Origin: an uncultured Granulosicoccaceae bacterium
Lineage (GTDB): Bacteria; Pseudomonadota; Gammaproteobacteria; Granulosicoccales; Granulosicoccaceae
NCBI GenBank assembly: GCA_938007995.1
Contig: CALLLW010000010.1
Span: 62,001 to 126,000, forward strand
Direction: 5' to 3'
Length of the DNA: 64,000 bases
In this document: positions 54,474-63,939 of the stretch, in pieces
Layout: each line of letters begins with the position of its first letter
Numbering within the stretch: the first letter of the stretch is position 1
Program-made: the position numbers and the translations under genes
The notes under the pieces: model-generated
The model's input: the letters and a program-made list of their open reading frames with translations, nothing else
Told to the model about the DNA's origin: nothing
The model's database searches: none

Positions 54474-55597
54474 GCCGTATTCTTTGCACGCATGTGGGAT
54501 CACTGCCTCGCTCGCAACCGGTGGTTGATTATATTTTTGCCCGTGAGCACGAAGAGCAATACGACGAACATGCGTTTGATCAATGCATGGCAGAAGCGGC
54601 AGCAGAGACTGTGGCCAAACAAAAAGCAGCCGGTGTTGATATTGTCTCTGATGGTGAGACCTCTAAAATCAGTTACGCCACTTATGTCAAAGACCGATAC
54701 ACCGGTTTTGCAGGAGACAGCCCGAGGAATGCACCGGCTGATCTTAAGTTGTTTCCGGGATTTCTGAAGCGGCTTGCAGATGATGGAGGAACGCCGCAAT
54801 ACGCCCGCCCTATGTGTGTTGGAGAAGTAAAATCCAAAGGGCAGGACGAGCTTAAAAAGGACATAGCCAATCTAAAGAAAGGGATGCAGCAGTCCGGTAT
54901 TGAACGTGGCTTCATGAATGCTGCAAGCCCCGGAGTGATCTCTTTATTCCTGCAAAATGATTATTACGCTGATCGTGAAGCGTATCTGGCCGCACTGGCT
55001 GATGCAATGAAGCAGGAGTACGAAACCATTGTCGCCAGCGGGCTCGACATACAGCTCGATTGTCCTGATCTGGCACTCTCGCGGCACATGTTATTCAGCG
55101 ACTTATCGGATGATGAGTTTCTGAAGATTGCAAAGCTCCATGTAGAGGCGCTTAATCATGCGCTAAGTGATGTGCCTGAAGAAAACATCCGTATTCATAT
55201 TTGCTGGGGTAACTACGAAGGTCCGCACTGTTGCGATATTGGTATGGATAAAGTCTTTGATGTGCTGATGTCCACCAGGTCGCGCTATGTGTTGTTTGAA
55301 ACATCCAACCCGAGACACGCGCATGAGTGGGCAGTCTTTCGTGACCGCAAAAATGAGATCCCTGAAGATAAAATACTGGTACCCGGTGTAGTGGATACCA
55401 CCACCAATTTTATTGAACATCCGCAGTTAGTGGCGCAAAGGCTTCAACGCTTTGTTGATATTGTTGGCTCTGATCGGGTGGTAGCCGGATCTGACTGCGG
55501 TTTTGGTACGTTTGCGGGCTTTGGTACGATTGATCCGGAAATCGCATATGCCAAGCTGGAGGCGATGCGTCAGGGGGCGGACCTGGTATCAGGCTGA
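54470..55597 (+). CDS. MetE-like cobalamin-independent methyltransferase
   Basis: A 375-residue protein matching the C-terminal catalytic half of cobalamin-independent methionine synthase. Zinc ligands are present: His243 and Cys245 (HICWGNYEG), Glu277 (FETSN) and Cys343 (SDCGFG). The N-terminal folate-binding-like half of MetE is absent. Members of this family move a methyl group from small donors or act on coenzyme M-type or other thiols. It may demethylate the imported compound or an intermediate, with homocysteine as acceptor. It is translationally coupled to the bicupin and ends the operon. Confidence 0.84.
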   Translation: MSRILCTHVGSLPRSQPVVDYIFAREHEEQYDEHAFDQCMAEAAAETVAKQKAAGVDIVSDGETSKISYATYVKDRYTGFAGDSPRNAPADLKLFPGFLKRLADDGGTPQYARPMCVGEVKSKGQDELKKDIANLKKGMQQSGIERGFMNAASPGVISLFLQNDYYADREAYLAALADAMKQEYETIVASGLDIQLDCPDLALSRHMLFSDLSDDEFLKIAKLHVEALNHALSDVPEENIRIHICWGNYEGPHCCDIGMDKVFDVLMSTRSRYVLFETSNPRHAHEWAVFRDRKNEIPEDKILVPGVVDTTTNFIEHPQLVAQRLQRFVDIVGSDRVVAGSDCGFGTFAGFGTIDPEIAYAKLEAMRQGADLVSG

Positions 55598-55741
55598 TTT
55601 GGTATGGGCCAGAAGTGGCGTCGGCCAGAACTGCATCAATAAGAACTGTATCGGATTGTCACAGGCGAAAAGCAAGCCGCTATCTGGCTTAACGATCGCC
55701 TGCAATATCTCTAGCCTGAATGCTTTTAGCCAGAGTGGTTT

Positions 55742-57211
55742 CTAGCGCTCATTCAGCGCTCTGCGCACCTGTTGTATGCGCGCGTTGACTCTTGCAGAAG
55801 CACTGGAGTCTTCATCCGCCGCTCTCAGGGCAAGCTCAAGCTGTCCTATCGCATCTCGCGTTTCATCCAGTGAGAAGTAATGATCTGCCATGGCCTCGTG
55901 TGCTGCCGTGAGCTGACCTTTGAGCTGCAAAACGGTTGCATACTTTCGATAAACCGCCGGTACAGGTCGTGTGGTGCTGCGCAAATATTGTTGTATCGAT
56001 CTTTCAGCAAGGCGGGTTTTGCTCTGTGGCAAAAGGGCCTCTATTAACAACTCGGTTGCCGCATAGTTGTCAGGCTGCAGGTTTGTGATTGATCTCAGCA
56101 AAGACTCGGCACGCTCATAATCAAGCGTTTGCAGCGCTACCCGGGCTGCCGCCATTTTTGCGGCATTGTTATACGGCTGAATAAACAACAACTTCTCAGC
56201 CAGTGGCTTAGCATCTCTGGCGCGACCGGCATCGAGGTTGAGCAATATCTGGCCGTACAATCTTGTCGATTCACTGGTGCCAATATGACCGTTTTTCAGC
56301 GCACGCAGCATGTTCTGCGGATTGTCGCTGTGCAGAACCTTCAATTTCATTTGTTGAAACTGAAAGTCGGTGGTGTCCTGTATACCAACCGGGTTTTGCA
56401 GCCGGTCAGCGTTATTGCGAGCCTCTGATATCCGGTTGTTGGTTAACGGGTGGGTGCGCAGAAATTCGAGCTGTTCAGTAACGTTGAGTGCAATGCGCTT
56501 GCGCAAAACTTCAAAGAACTCCACCATGCCACGCGGATTGTAATTGGCGTCAGACAACAACTTGATACCGAGCCTGTCGGCATCGTACTCGTTGGTGCGG
56601 GTGAAGTTAATGGCTGATTGCCGGCTCGCTGCAAGACCGGTGAGCAAGGCTGCCTGGCCGGCTTCCGGTGACGACTGAGCCAGTATTATGGCCGCAAGGA
56701 TTGCTGCAGCGGTCTTCACACCCTGATTGCCCTGGCTGGCGTGCAGTCTGGCAATGTGGCGTTGCATCACGTGGGCGGCTTCGTGCGCCATGACACTTGC
56801 CAGCTGTGATTCGTTTGCTGCGGCGGTGATGAGGCCGCTATTGATTCCGATAAATCCACCCGGGATAGCAAAAGCGTTTATCTCGGGATCGTTGACGATA
56901 AAGAACGTGAAGTCTTTGGCATCCACACCTGGTTGTGAGGAAACCAGTCTTTCCCCCACTTGCTGCACATAGTGGTTCAGTTCGGGATCACGCACCAGAT
57001 TCAGGTGGGTGCGGATCTGGCGCATAAAGCCACGACCAATCCGTTTTTCATCGCGCGGCGACATGACCTGGTCAGCTGGCTCCCCCATTTGCGGAAGATT
57101 GAGCTTCGGGTAGGCGGCAGAGGACCCGGTGCTCAGCCCCACGCATGCGGTAAGCAGCGTTGTGGCGAGCAACCTGGTCGGTAGCTTCGTGCGAAAACGG
57201 ATATTCATCAT
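55742..57211 (-). CDS. bepA: M48-family metalloprotease with TPR repeats (BepA-like)
   Basis: A 489-residue exported metalloprotease. Residues 1-33 form a signal peptide. The M48 domain holds HEAAH (143-147) as zinc-binding motif and the third ligand Glu208 in NEYDADRLG. Residues about 280-480 are TPR-like helices. In E. coli BepA (YfgC) guards LptD and Bam assembly in the periplasm. It starts with tandem Met codons. The gene is convergent with the ABC/methyltransferase operon. Confidence 0.9.
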   Translation of the reverse strand: MMNIRFRTKLPTRLLATTLLTACVGLSTGSSAAYPKLNLPQMGEPADQVMSPRDEKRIGRGFMRQIRTHLNLVRDPELNHYVQQVGERLVSSQPGVDAKDFTFFIVNDPEINAFAIPGGFIGINSGLITAAANESQLASVMAHEAAHVMQRHIARLHASQGNQGVKTAAAILAAIILAQSSPEAGQAALLTGLAASRQSAINFTRTNEYDADRLGIKLLSDANYNPRGMVEFFEVLRKRIALNVTEQLEFLRTHPLTNNRISEARNNADRLQNPVGIQDTTDFQFQQMKLKVLHSDNPQNMLRALKNGHIGTSESTRLYGQILLNLDAGRARDAKPLAEKLLFIQPYNNAAKMAAARVALQTLDYERAESLLRSITNLQPDNYAATELLIEALLPQSKTRLAERSIQQYLRSTTRPVPAVYRKYATVLQLKGQLTAAHEAMADHYFSLDETRDAIGQLELALRAADEDSSASARVNARIQQVRRALNER

Positions 57212-57817
57212 TAAGTGTGACAGCGTCAGCAGCTCTTAGTTTTCTATCGGCAGCCAGTTTAGCAAGCTGTGCCATTCAGCGCTCTTAACACCTCAAATCC
57301 TAAAATTAGCGGAAAGAAATGTCGAAACCAGCCTACACCGTTAACGAGGTCATACTTTTGCGTTTATCAGTGAGCATCGATACCTGTAACTTAGTGACAA
57401 TTGACAGCAAAAACGCCTGTTCATGTGATATGCGCGTCTTTTCATGAATCGTCCGTGATAGTGAACTGAAATAATTTGGTGAAACACCACTGGACGCTGA
57501 AGACATGAAATGTCATATTTCGTGCTGGGCGACAAAAGAATCGCCGAACCCTTCGTTAATTCCGGGCGAATCCGTGGGAACAGACCGTGTTGATCAGCGG
57601 CCAGCAACCACCGCAGCGCAACTTACACCGGCCACACCCAGCAAGCCGGATGCAAATCGCGTGATGTGCTCTTTGCAAGCATGTGTTGTATGGCGGCTCG
57701 TGTGGGTTGGCGACCGTACCTGCATAACGTACAAGCTTTCTCGGGCGAAGTGGTTGCAAAAGCAGCCGCGAACCAGAACATTTATCCCCTAAACAAAGAT
57801 CTTACAGGTAAATCACA
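57212..57817 (+). promoter_or_regulatory. Upstream region of ilvI with candidate promoter
   Basis: This 606-bp gap lies between the divergent bepA and ilvI genes. A sigma-70-like pair TTGACA (57401-57406) and TGTGAT (57424-57429), 17 bp apart, could start a leader of about 390 bases. I find no Leu/Val/Ile-rich leader peptide or convincing attenuator hairpin, and the short open frames in the gap do not look like genes. Nothing else is evident. Confidence 0.4.
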
Positions 57818-59539
57818 GTGGAATTATCCGGCGGTGAGATAATCATCAGGTCACTCCAAGATGAAGGCGTTGAATATGTCTTCGGTTATCCCGGTGGCGC
57901 AGTACTTCATATTTATGATGCGATTTTCAGACAGCAGCAGGTGCAGCACATTCTGGTGCGGCACGAGCAAGGCGCCACACACATGGCCGATGGCTATGCG
58001 CGTGCAACAGGCAAACCGGGTGTGGTACTGGTAACTTCCGGTCCTGGTGCCACCAATGCGATTACCGGCATCGCAACGGCACACCTTGACTCTATTCCCA
58101 TGGTCATTATCACAGGCCAGGTGACATCTAAATTTATCGGCACCGATGCCTTCCAGGAAGTCGATGCCATCGGTTGCACAAGGCCCTGCGTCAAACATAA
58201 CTTCATGGTTAAGAATGTAGAAGAAATAGCCACGGTTATAAAGAAGGCGTTTTACGTTGCAACCACCGGCAGACCCGGGCCGGTAGTGGTTGACATACCT
58301 AAAGACTTCACCGCACCCAATGTAAAGATTCCTTACGAGTATCCCAAAGATATTTCCATGCGCTCCTATGCCCCGGTCAGTGGCGGTCATGTCGGTCAGG
58401 TTCGCAAGGCAGTTGAGTTACTTGCTCAGGCGAAGCAGCCGATGATTTACTCAGGTGGCGGCGTGCTTATGAGTGAATCGCATGAAGAATTAAGGCAGCT
58501 TGTTCGTGAACTTGGTTATCCGATAACCAACACTCTAATGGGCCTCGGGGCATATCCTGCCACCGATAAACAGTTTATTGGCATGCTCGGCATGCACGGT
58601 ACCTATGAAGCAAACATGGCAATGCACAACTGCGACGTACTGCTGGCAGTCGGCGTGCGCTTTGATGATCGGGTAACCGGTGAGATTGAGCATTTTTGCC
58701 CCAACGCTAAAATTATCCATGTGGATATTGATCCAACTTCGATCGCCAAGAATGTTGATGTTGATGTGCCAATCGTTGGTGATCTAAAAGTTGTTTTAAA
58801 GCGTATGCTCGAGTTACTGGCAGAAGACAGCCGTCGCGCCAACCCGGAAGATATCGCTGCCTGGTGGCAACAGATTGAAGAGTGGCGTGGCATAAAGAGT
58901 CTTGCTTACGAATACTCTGATGAAGTGATTAAGCCGCAGTATGTGGTGCAGAAACTATGCGAGGTCACCAATGGCGATGCTTACGTCACTTCAGATGTTG
59001 GTCAGCATCAAATGTGGGCGGCGCAGTACTATGATTTTAATGAACCGCGGCGCTGGATAAACTCGGGAGGGCTGGGCACCATGGGCTTCGGTCTGCCGGC
59101 GGCGCTGGGTGTCAAGCTGGCTTTTCCAGACGCGGATGTTGCCTGTGTGACTGGTGAAGCAAGTATTCAGATGTGCCTGCAGGAGTTATCAACGGCAATG
59201 CAGTACGGGTTGCCGGTCAAGATCGTTAACCTGAATAACCGCTACCTGGGTATGGTCAGGCAATGGCAGGAGTTCCAGTACGAAGGACGTTATTCAAACT
59301 CTTATGTAGATGCGTTGCCGGACTTTGTGAAACTTGCCGAGTCTTACAACCACGTAGGTATGATCATAGAAAAGCCTGCCGATGTTGAAGGCGCATTACG
59401 TGAAGCTTTCTCTATGAAAGACAAACTGGTATTCCTGGACTTTCAAACCGACGATTCGGAAAACGTGTACCCGATGATTGAAGCCGGTAAGGGGCATCAC
59501 CAGATGCGCTTGCACCCGAAGACCGGAGCGCTTAACTAA
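57818..59539 (+). CDS. ilvI: Acetolactate synthase large subunit
   Basis: A 573-residue ThDP enzyme for the first common step of valine, leucine and isoleucine synthesis. It shows the activating glutamate in [18 protein letters not shown] (about 49), the central FAD domain, and the ThDP motif as GEASIQM in place of the more usual GDGSxQM, followed by [14 protein letters not shown]. The start is GTG 57818. The stop is shared with the ilvH start (TAATG), so the subunits are coupled. Confidence 0.95.
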   Translation: MELSGGEIIIRSLQDEGVEYVFGYPGGAVLHIYDAIFRQQQVQHILVRHEQGATHMADGYARATGKPGVVLVTSGPGATNAITGIATAHLDSIPMVIITGQVTSKFIGTDAFQEVDAIGCTRPCVKHNFMVKNVEEIATVIKKAFYVATTGRPGPVVVDIPKDFTAPNVKIPYEYPKDISMRSYAPVSGGHVGQVRKAVELLAQAKQPMIYSGGGVLMSESHEELRQLVRELGYPITNTLMGLGAYPATDKQFIGMLGMHGTYEANMAMHNCDVLLAVGVRFDDRVTGEIEHFCPNAKIIHVDIDPTSIAKNVDVDVPIVGDLKVVLKRMLELLAEDSRRANPEDIAAWWQQIEEWRGIKSLAYEYSDEVIKPQYVVQKLCEVTNGDAYVTSDVGQHQMWAAQYYDFNEPRRWINSGGLGTMGFGLPAALGVKLAFPDADVACVTGEASIQMCLQELSTAMQYGLPVKIVNLNNRYLGMVRQWQEFQYEGRYSNSYVDALPDFVKLAESYNHVGMIIEKPADVEGALREAFSMKDKLVFLDFQTDDSENVYPMIEAGKGHHQMRLHPKTGALN

Positions 59540-60039
59540 TGGCTGTTAGTAAGCACGTTATTTCTCTGTTGCTTGAAAACGAGTCAGGTGCGTTATCACG
59601 AGTCGCCGGGCTATTCAGCATGCGTGGCTATAACATTGAGTCGCTCACAGTAGCGCCCACCAACGACCCGACTTTATCGCGTACAACACTGGTCACCAGT
59701 GGAGACGATCGAACCATCGAGCAAATCACCAAGCAACTGAACAAACTGGTTGATGTAGTCCGGCTTGTCGATCTAACTGAAACATCGCACGTAGCGTATG
59801 AGTTAATGATGATCAAGGTTCGGGCGGCAGGGCCTCAGAGAGAAGAGGTCAAGCGGCTTGCAGACATCTACAAAGGCAAAGTCGTTGATGTCACCGAAAG
59901 CACGTTCATCATTGAGCTCACCGGCAACAGTGAAAAGCTGGATTCGTTTGTGAAGACTGTTGGTGATGAGCAGATACTTGAGGTGGTGCGCTCCGGTGCG
60001 ACCGGTATTGCCCGAGGTGAACGCGGTCTGAAGGTCTAG
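59539..60039 (+). CDS. ilvH: Acetolactate synthase small subunit
   Basis: A 166-residue regulatory subunit. The N-terminal ACT domain (about 1-80) begins VISLLLENESGALSRVAGLF and binds valine for feedback inhibition; the C-terminal domain (85-166) includes VVDVTESTFIIELTG. Translationally coupled to ilvI. ilvC, often next in line, is not here. Confidence 0.95.
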   Translation: MAVSKHVISLLLENESGALSRVAGLFSMRGYNIESLTVAPTNDPTLSRTTLVTSGDDRTIEQITKQLNKLVDVVRLVDLTETSHVAYELMMIKVRAAGPQREEVKRLADIYKGKVVDVTESTFIIELTGNSEKLDSFVKTVGDEQILEVVRSGATGIARGERGLKV

Positions 60040-60239
60040 CCGTGTGAGGCGAGATATTGCGGCCAGGTGGCAGCTTTGGCACTTGAATCAGCTCGTGATA
60101 ACACCACCATGGATGATAGCTGTCAGGTTGCAGCGTCTTGATTGCAGCCTGATACTCGTGTCATTGCCCTGTTACCCGATCGCCGTATATTGCAGCTGAA
60201 TATCAGGTGACACTGCAACAAAGCCAGCTCTGAGACTCA

Positions 60240-61178
60240 ATGAACTCACCACCAGATCAGCCGAAACGTCACGACAATACCCCCCGGATTGATTCCTTTC
60301 AATCCGGATCCGACCAGCCGGGTAACAGCGTCGGCCAGGGGCATCCTGACCACTCTAACTCTGGCCAGGCTAACCCTGACCAGGCTTTTCCTCACGTGGT
60401 CAATCCGGGGCACGGTAAACAGCATCCGGATGGCAGAGGTCGCGGTATTTACCTGTTGCCGAATCTTTTCACCACAGCGGCACTGTTTGCAGGTTTCTAT
60501 GCGGTCATTGCAGCAATCAACAATCGCTTCGAATACGCAGCCATCGCGGTGCTGGTTGCCATGGTGCTGGATGGTCTTGACGGACGCATCGCACGACTTA
60601 CTAACACCATGAGTGCTTTTGGCGCTGAATACGACAGTCTCTCTGATATGGTGTCATTCGGGCTGGCACCTTCACTGATTATTTATGAATGGTCGCTGCA
60701 TAATGTTACCCGGCAGGGATTCGGTCAGGCCGGATGGGTTGCAGCGTTCCTTTTTACTGCCTGCGCGGCATTGCGCCTGGCGCGATTTAACGTACAGATC
60801 GGCACGATAGATAAGAAATTCTTTAAAGGACTCGCCAGTCCGGCGGCCGCCGCCGTGCTGGTTTGTACCGTCTGGGTTTTTCATGACAACGGTTACACTG
60901 GCAGCCAGCTGACAGTGTTGGCGATGATTGTCACCATCAGTGCTGCGTTATTGATGGTATCGAACTTCCGTTACTACAGTTTTAAGGATATTGGTGGCAA
61001 TAAGCGCGTGCCGTTTTTTGTTATGTTGATGCTGGTAATGGTGTTTGTTTTTACCTCGCTTGATCCGCCCAAAGTGCTGTTCTCGGGATTTGTCGTCTAT
61101 GCATTGTCAGGTCCGGTGTTTGAACTGGTACGCTGGGTTCGGCGGCGAAAACGACGCGCAGAATCTTCTTCTGCATAA
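60240..61178 (+). CDS. pssA: CDP-diacylglycerol-serine O-phosphatidyltransferase
   Basis: A 312-residue membrane enzyme making phosphatidylserine. The CDP-alcohol phosphotransferase motif DGx2ARx8Gx3Dx3D is complete (Asp114, Gly115, Ala118, Arg119, Gly128, Asp132, Asp136). About eight helices follow. Residues 1-68 form a Gly/Pro/His/Asp-rich, repeat-like extension not seen in typical PssA, possibly expanded by slippage. It lies 200 bp after ilvH, in a gap with no gene, and 15 bp before the next gene. Confidence 0.92.
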   Translation: MNSPPDQPKRHDNTPRIDSFQSGSDQPGNSVGQGHPDHSNSGQANPDQAFPHVVNPGHGKQHPDGRGRGIYLLPNLFTTAALFAGFYAVIAAINNRFEYAAIAVLVAMVLDGLDGRIARLTNTMSAFGAEYDSLSDMVSFGLAPSLIIYEWSLHNVTRQGFGQAGWVAAFLFTACAALRLARFNVQIGTIDKKFFKGLASPAAAAVLVCTVWVFHDNGYTGSQLTVLAMIVTISAALLMVSNFRYYSFKDIGGNKRVPFFVMLMLVMVFVFTSLDPPKVLFSGFVVYALSGPVFELVRWVRRRKRRAESSSA

Positions 61179-61193
61179 CGCTTTGGCTGCACT

Positions 61194-61859
61194 GTGACTA
61201 AACCTGACAACCAGGCCCATATTGATCGCCAGTATCTTAAGGCCATGGGCATCGACTTATGGACGTCCAGAGAGAACGGTCAGCAGGGTCCCCAAAGCAC
61301 AATGTCGAGCACAACGTCGAGCACAATGTTGCCAACAGAGTTGCCACCAGAGGCGTCAACAGGGCCGCCTGTGGGCTCAGATTCAATCGTCAAGACAAAT
61401 AGATCTGTCAGGCCACTGGTTGAATTTTCTACCAGTGAAATCACAGCAGCGATCAGTAGTTTCAGGATTAACTGTGACGAGCCAATCCGCAACGCCGAAT
61501 GCCTCGTGCTTACCGAAGACCCTGAGCTTAATGATCAAAGCCGAAGCCTGCTTGGCTCAATGTTCAAGGCAATCGAACTCGATGCCAGTGGATGGTTACA
61601 GGCAAACCTGCAGCAAACCGGTGATGGTCAATCATTGGTTGATTTTGCACAAGGCGTTAATCCAGGGGCTGTTGTGCTGATGCTAAATAGTGGTGGTGGC
61701 GATAGCGCGCTGGATCATCTGCGGGGCTTGCAGCTGAGAGTGCCAGAGGTGCCCTGGTTTGCCGTGGCGAGCTATCACCCGCAGAACCTGCTTGACAATC
61801 CGTCTACCAAACGCCCGGCGTGGGAAGACCTGAAACAACTTCGCCAATGGCTTTCATAG
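61194..61859 (+). CDS. HolD/uracil-DNA-glycosylase-like protein beside rimI
   Basis: A 221-residue protein whose N-terminus (DRQYLKAMGIDLWTSR) resembles the start of HolD, the psi subunit of DNA polymerase III, which is encoded next to rimI in many gammaproteobacteria. The C-terminus (SYHPQNLLDNPSTKRPAWEDLK) resembles the end of family-4 uracil-DNA glycosylases. Residues 35-58 are a Ser/Thr-rich linker made by three 12-bp repeats (61296-61331). It starts at GTG 61194. Its role in replication is inferred from context; catalytic UDG residues are not evident. Confidence 0.55.
   Translation: MTKPDNQAHIDRQYLKAMGIDLWTSRENGQQGPQSTMSSTTSSTMLPTELPPEASTGPPVGSDSIVKTNRSVRPLVEFSTSEITAAISSFRINCDEPIRNAECLVLTEDPELNDQSRSLLGSMFKAIELDASGWLQANLQQTGDGQSLVDFAQGVNPGAVVLMLNSGGGDSALDHLRGLQLRVPEVPWFAVASYHPQNLLDNPSTKRPAWEDLKQLRQWLS
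61296..61331 (+). repeat. Three 12-bp in-frame tandem repeats in the HolD-like gene
   Basis: AGCACAATGTCG, AGCACAACGTCG and AGCACAATGTTG follow one another in frame and encode Ser-Thr-Met/Thr-Ser/Leu units in a linker. Confidence 0.88.
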
Positions 61860-61925
61860 CCAGCTGCAAGATTAGAAGGGCGGTTTGCATATCAACACTT
61901 TGCAGCGATCAATCAGTAGCAGCCA

Positions 61926-62498
61926 ATGACAACTGAAACCGAGTTGTCAATTGAGGCAATGAAAATTGCCGATATGCCGGAAGTGTTGCGTATAGAACGT
62001 GCCTGTTATGATTTTCCGTGGTCGGAAGATCTTATTCTCAATTGTCTTAAAATTGGTTATCACATACTGGTGTTGCGTGAGGCGCAGCAGATCAGGGCTT
62101 ATATATTTGCAAGTAGTGCGGCAGGTGAATCACATGTACTCAATTTATGTGTTGATCCGTCACATCGTGGCAAAGGCTACGCCAAAGTGTTGTTGCAGCA
62201 GAGTATTGCAACCGTGATGGTGCATGGTGCTAAAGTGATGTTTCTGGAAGTGCGTGAATCTAACCATGCAGCGATAGCGCTCTATGAATCACTGAACTTT
62301 GTTGAGATAGGCCGACGCGACAATTATTATCGACGCAAACCGGGCCGAGACAAGCCGGGCCGAGGCAGGCCGACCAATAATAAAAAGACCAAAAAATCAC
62401 GGGGATCCGGTGCCGATTCAAACGGAGTACAGGGCAAAGAAGATGCATTAGTGATGTCGCGGGATCTAACCGTGATAACAGATGTCAGTAATATATAA
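61926..62498 (+). CDS. rimI: Ribosomal protein S18 alanine N-acetyltransferase with basic insertion
   Basis: A 190-residue GNAT enzyme that acetylates the N-terminal alanine of S18. The acetyl-CoA loop is RGKGYA (81-86), with Glu108 in FLEVRESNHAA and the closing strand FVEIGRRDNYY. E. coli RimI goes almost directly from NYY to its C-terminal EDAIIM segment; here about 30 basic, Gly/Lys-rich residues (138-170) are inserted before the equivalent EDALVM. Part of the insertion comes from two 15-bp tandem copies (62341-62370). The gene lies 66 bp after the HolD-like gene. Confidence 0.88.
   Translation: MTTETELSIEAMKIADMPEVLRIERACYDFPWSEDLILNCLKIGYHILVLREAQQIRAYIFASSAAGESHVLNLCVDPSHRGKGYAKVLLQQSIATVMVHGAKVMFLEVRESNHAAIALYESLNFVEIGRRDNYYRRKPGRDKPGRGRPTNNKKTKKSRGSGADSNGVQGKEDALVMSRDLTVITDVSNI
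62341..62370 (+). repeat. Two 15-bp in-frame tandem repeats in rimI
   Basis: CGGGCCGAGACAAGC (62341-62355) and CGGGCCGAGGCAGGC (62356-62370) are near-identical copies inside the basic insertion of RimI. Confidence 0.88.
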
Positions 62499-62526
62499 CT
62501 AACCTCGCCAAACACGCTGCAGTATT

Positions 62527-63939
62527 TTACCTGCTATCAAACTGAAGCTGAATATCCTGCATGGTTTCTAGTAGCGCGTTTTCGCGCCATGCTATTTCCG
62601 CTGCGATTTGATTAAGCTGTTGCTCTCTGAGATTGAGTCTTTCTTCTTTGAGCTTTAGTCGCTCTGCTATCACATCGAGATTTTCATCACGAACTGCTGA
62701 TATCTTACGTTGGATACCAGTGGCGGTTTGCAAGCCTGGATCCTGCATTGTTGAGGTTGTCGAGGGACTGTTTGCTATTGCTTGCGTTTGCATAGCCAGG
62801 GGCTGATCAGCACTATGTGCATAGTGACCGATGACCGTATTCGTTTTCTGTTCGCAGTCAGCGATGTTTGCATCGTTACAGTCGCTGTAGCCGGCATCGC
62901 CCCGGTTCCACACAGGTTTTGAGATCAGGTTGTTGCGGATGGTATTGCCATTGGCTTTCCATACTTCAACAACCCCCGGATACTCGCCTGCAAGCATGAC
63001 GGTATTGCCTTCTACCACTACGTTACTGGCACCAATCAGACTGATACCCGTATCCGCTTCGATAAATTCGCCAACACCTTCCTGGCCGCTAAACCTGCGA
63101 TAGATGAAATTGTTTTTTACTAAACCGCCGGAATAGAGGGTGTTTAAGCCGAGTACGATCCCTCTGAATGATTCGGTAATCACGTTTCGTTCGATGATGT
63201 TTTCGCTTGCGTCATTCCACAGCAGTATGGCGGCACCACCTCCCGGGTATTGTGTGCCGCATTCGCTGTCAACCACACAACCGCTGCCATCGCCAAAGAT
63301 GTTATAGATATGGTTATCTCTGATCACCCAGTTGTTTGCGCCGTGCAGGTTGATTCCACCGTTATAGTCACCTGTGCCGGTCGGTTGCCCGTAACCGATA
63401 CTTGAACACGCAATCAAACCGTTCGGCCCCATGCCGTTACCTTTGATGTGTTGTGTACCGATATCGATCAGCTCAACGTTGTAAATCACTGTGCCGGCTG
63501 ACACACCCTGTAATGAGATAGCGTGGTGATGTACATCACGAATAGTTAGATCGGCAATATGAACGTCCGGAGCCATGACCATCAATCCTTCGGCCTCCTG
63601 TCCGTAACCACGGCCCTGAATCGTCACGTTAGAAGCGATACCGGACTTGCCGCGTAGTGTTATTGGCTTTTCCAGCACGACTGCATAGCTGTCGTAGGTG
63701 TAGACACCGTCTTCGAGCAGTACTTCATCACCTGCTGCTGCCTGGTTGATGACCTGAATCCAGTTGTCCGGACTGGCGGTGAGCGTGTTAGCAGGGGCGC
63801 GGTAATGTGGCGACTCAATAAAAGCCGGACAATGCAGTGAGGTGCGGAGCGCTTCCGTTTCAGCCATCGCAATGGGAGATGCCGTCAGATATGCCACTAA
63901 ATATAAAAGCGGTGAAAAAAAGCTTCTGAGGTATGGCAT
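62527..63939 (-). CDS. Secreted right-handed beta-helix protein with coiled-coil tail
   Basis: A 470-residue exported protein. I start at ATG 63939 (MPYLRSFFSPLLYL), which directly begins a signal peptide ending in AMAE; an ATG at 63969 would add ten residues before it. Residues about 60-345 form a parallel beta-helix with NosD/pectate-lyase-like turns (NNWVIRDNHIYNIFG, SENIIERNVITESFRGIVLG). Residues 405-460 form a charged coiled coil (IAERLKLKEERLNLREQQLNQIAAEI-type heptads). It may be a polysaccharide-active or adhesive surface protein; no catalytic residues can be assigned. Confidence 0.78.
   Translation of the reverse strand: MPYLRSFFSPLLYLVAYLTASPIAMAETEALRTSLHCPAFIESPHYRAPANTLTASPDNWIQVINQAAAGDEVLLEDGVYTYDSYAVVLEKPITLRGKSGIASNVTIQGRGYGQEAEGLMVMAPDVHIADLTIRDVHHHAISLQGVSAGTVIYNVELIDIGTQHIKGNGMGPNGLIACSSIGYGQPTGTGDYNGGINLHGANNWVIRDNHIYNIFGDGSGCVVDSECGTQYPGGGAAILLWNDASENIIERNVITESFRGIVLGLNTLYSGGLVKNNFIYRRFSGQEGVGEFIEADTGISLIGASNVVVEGNTVMLAGEYPGVVEVWKANGNTIRNNLISKPVWNRGDAGYSDCNDANIADCEQKTNTVIGHYAHSADQPLAMQTQAIANSPSTTSTMQDPGLQTATGIQRKISAVRDENLDVIAERLKLKEERLNLREQQLNQIAAEIAWRENALLETMQDIQLQFDSR

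Noticed and set aside
57505..57792. Small gene or leader peptide upstream of ilvI
   Set aside because: The 95-residue translation has no run of Leu, Val or Ile codons, no attenuator hairpin follows and no family is recognisable.
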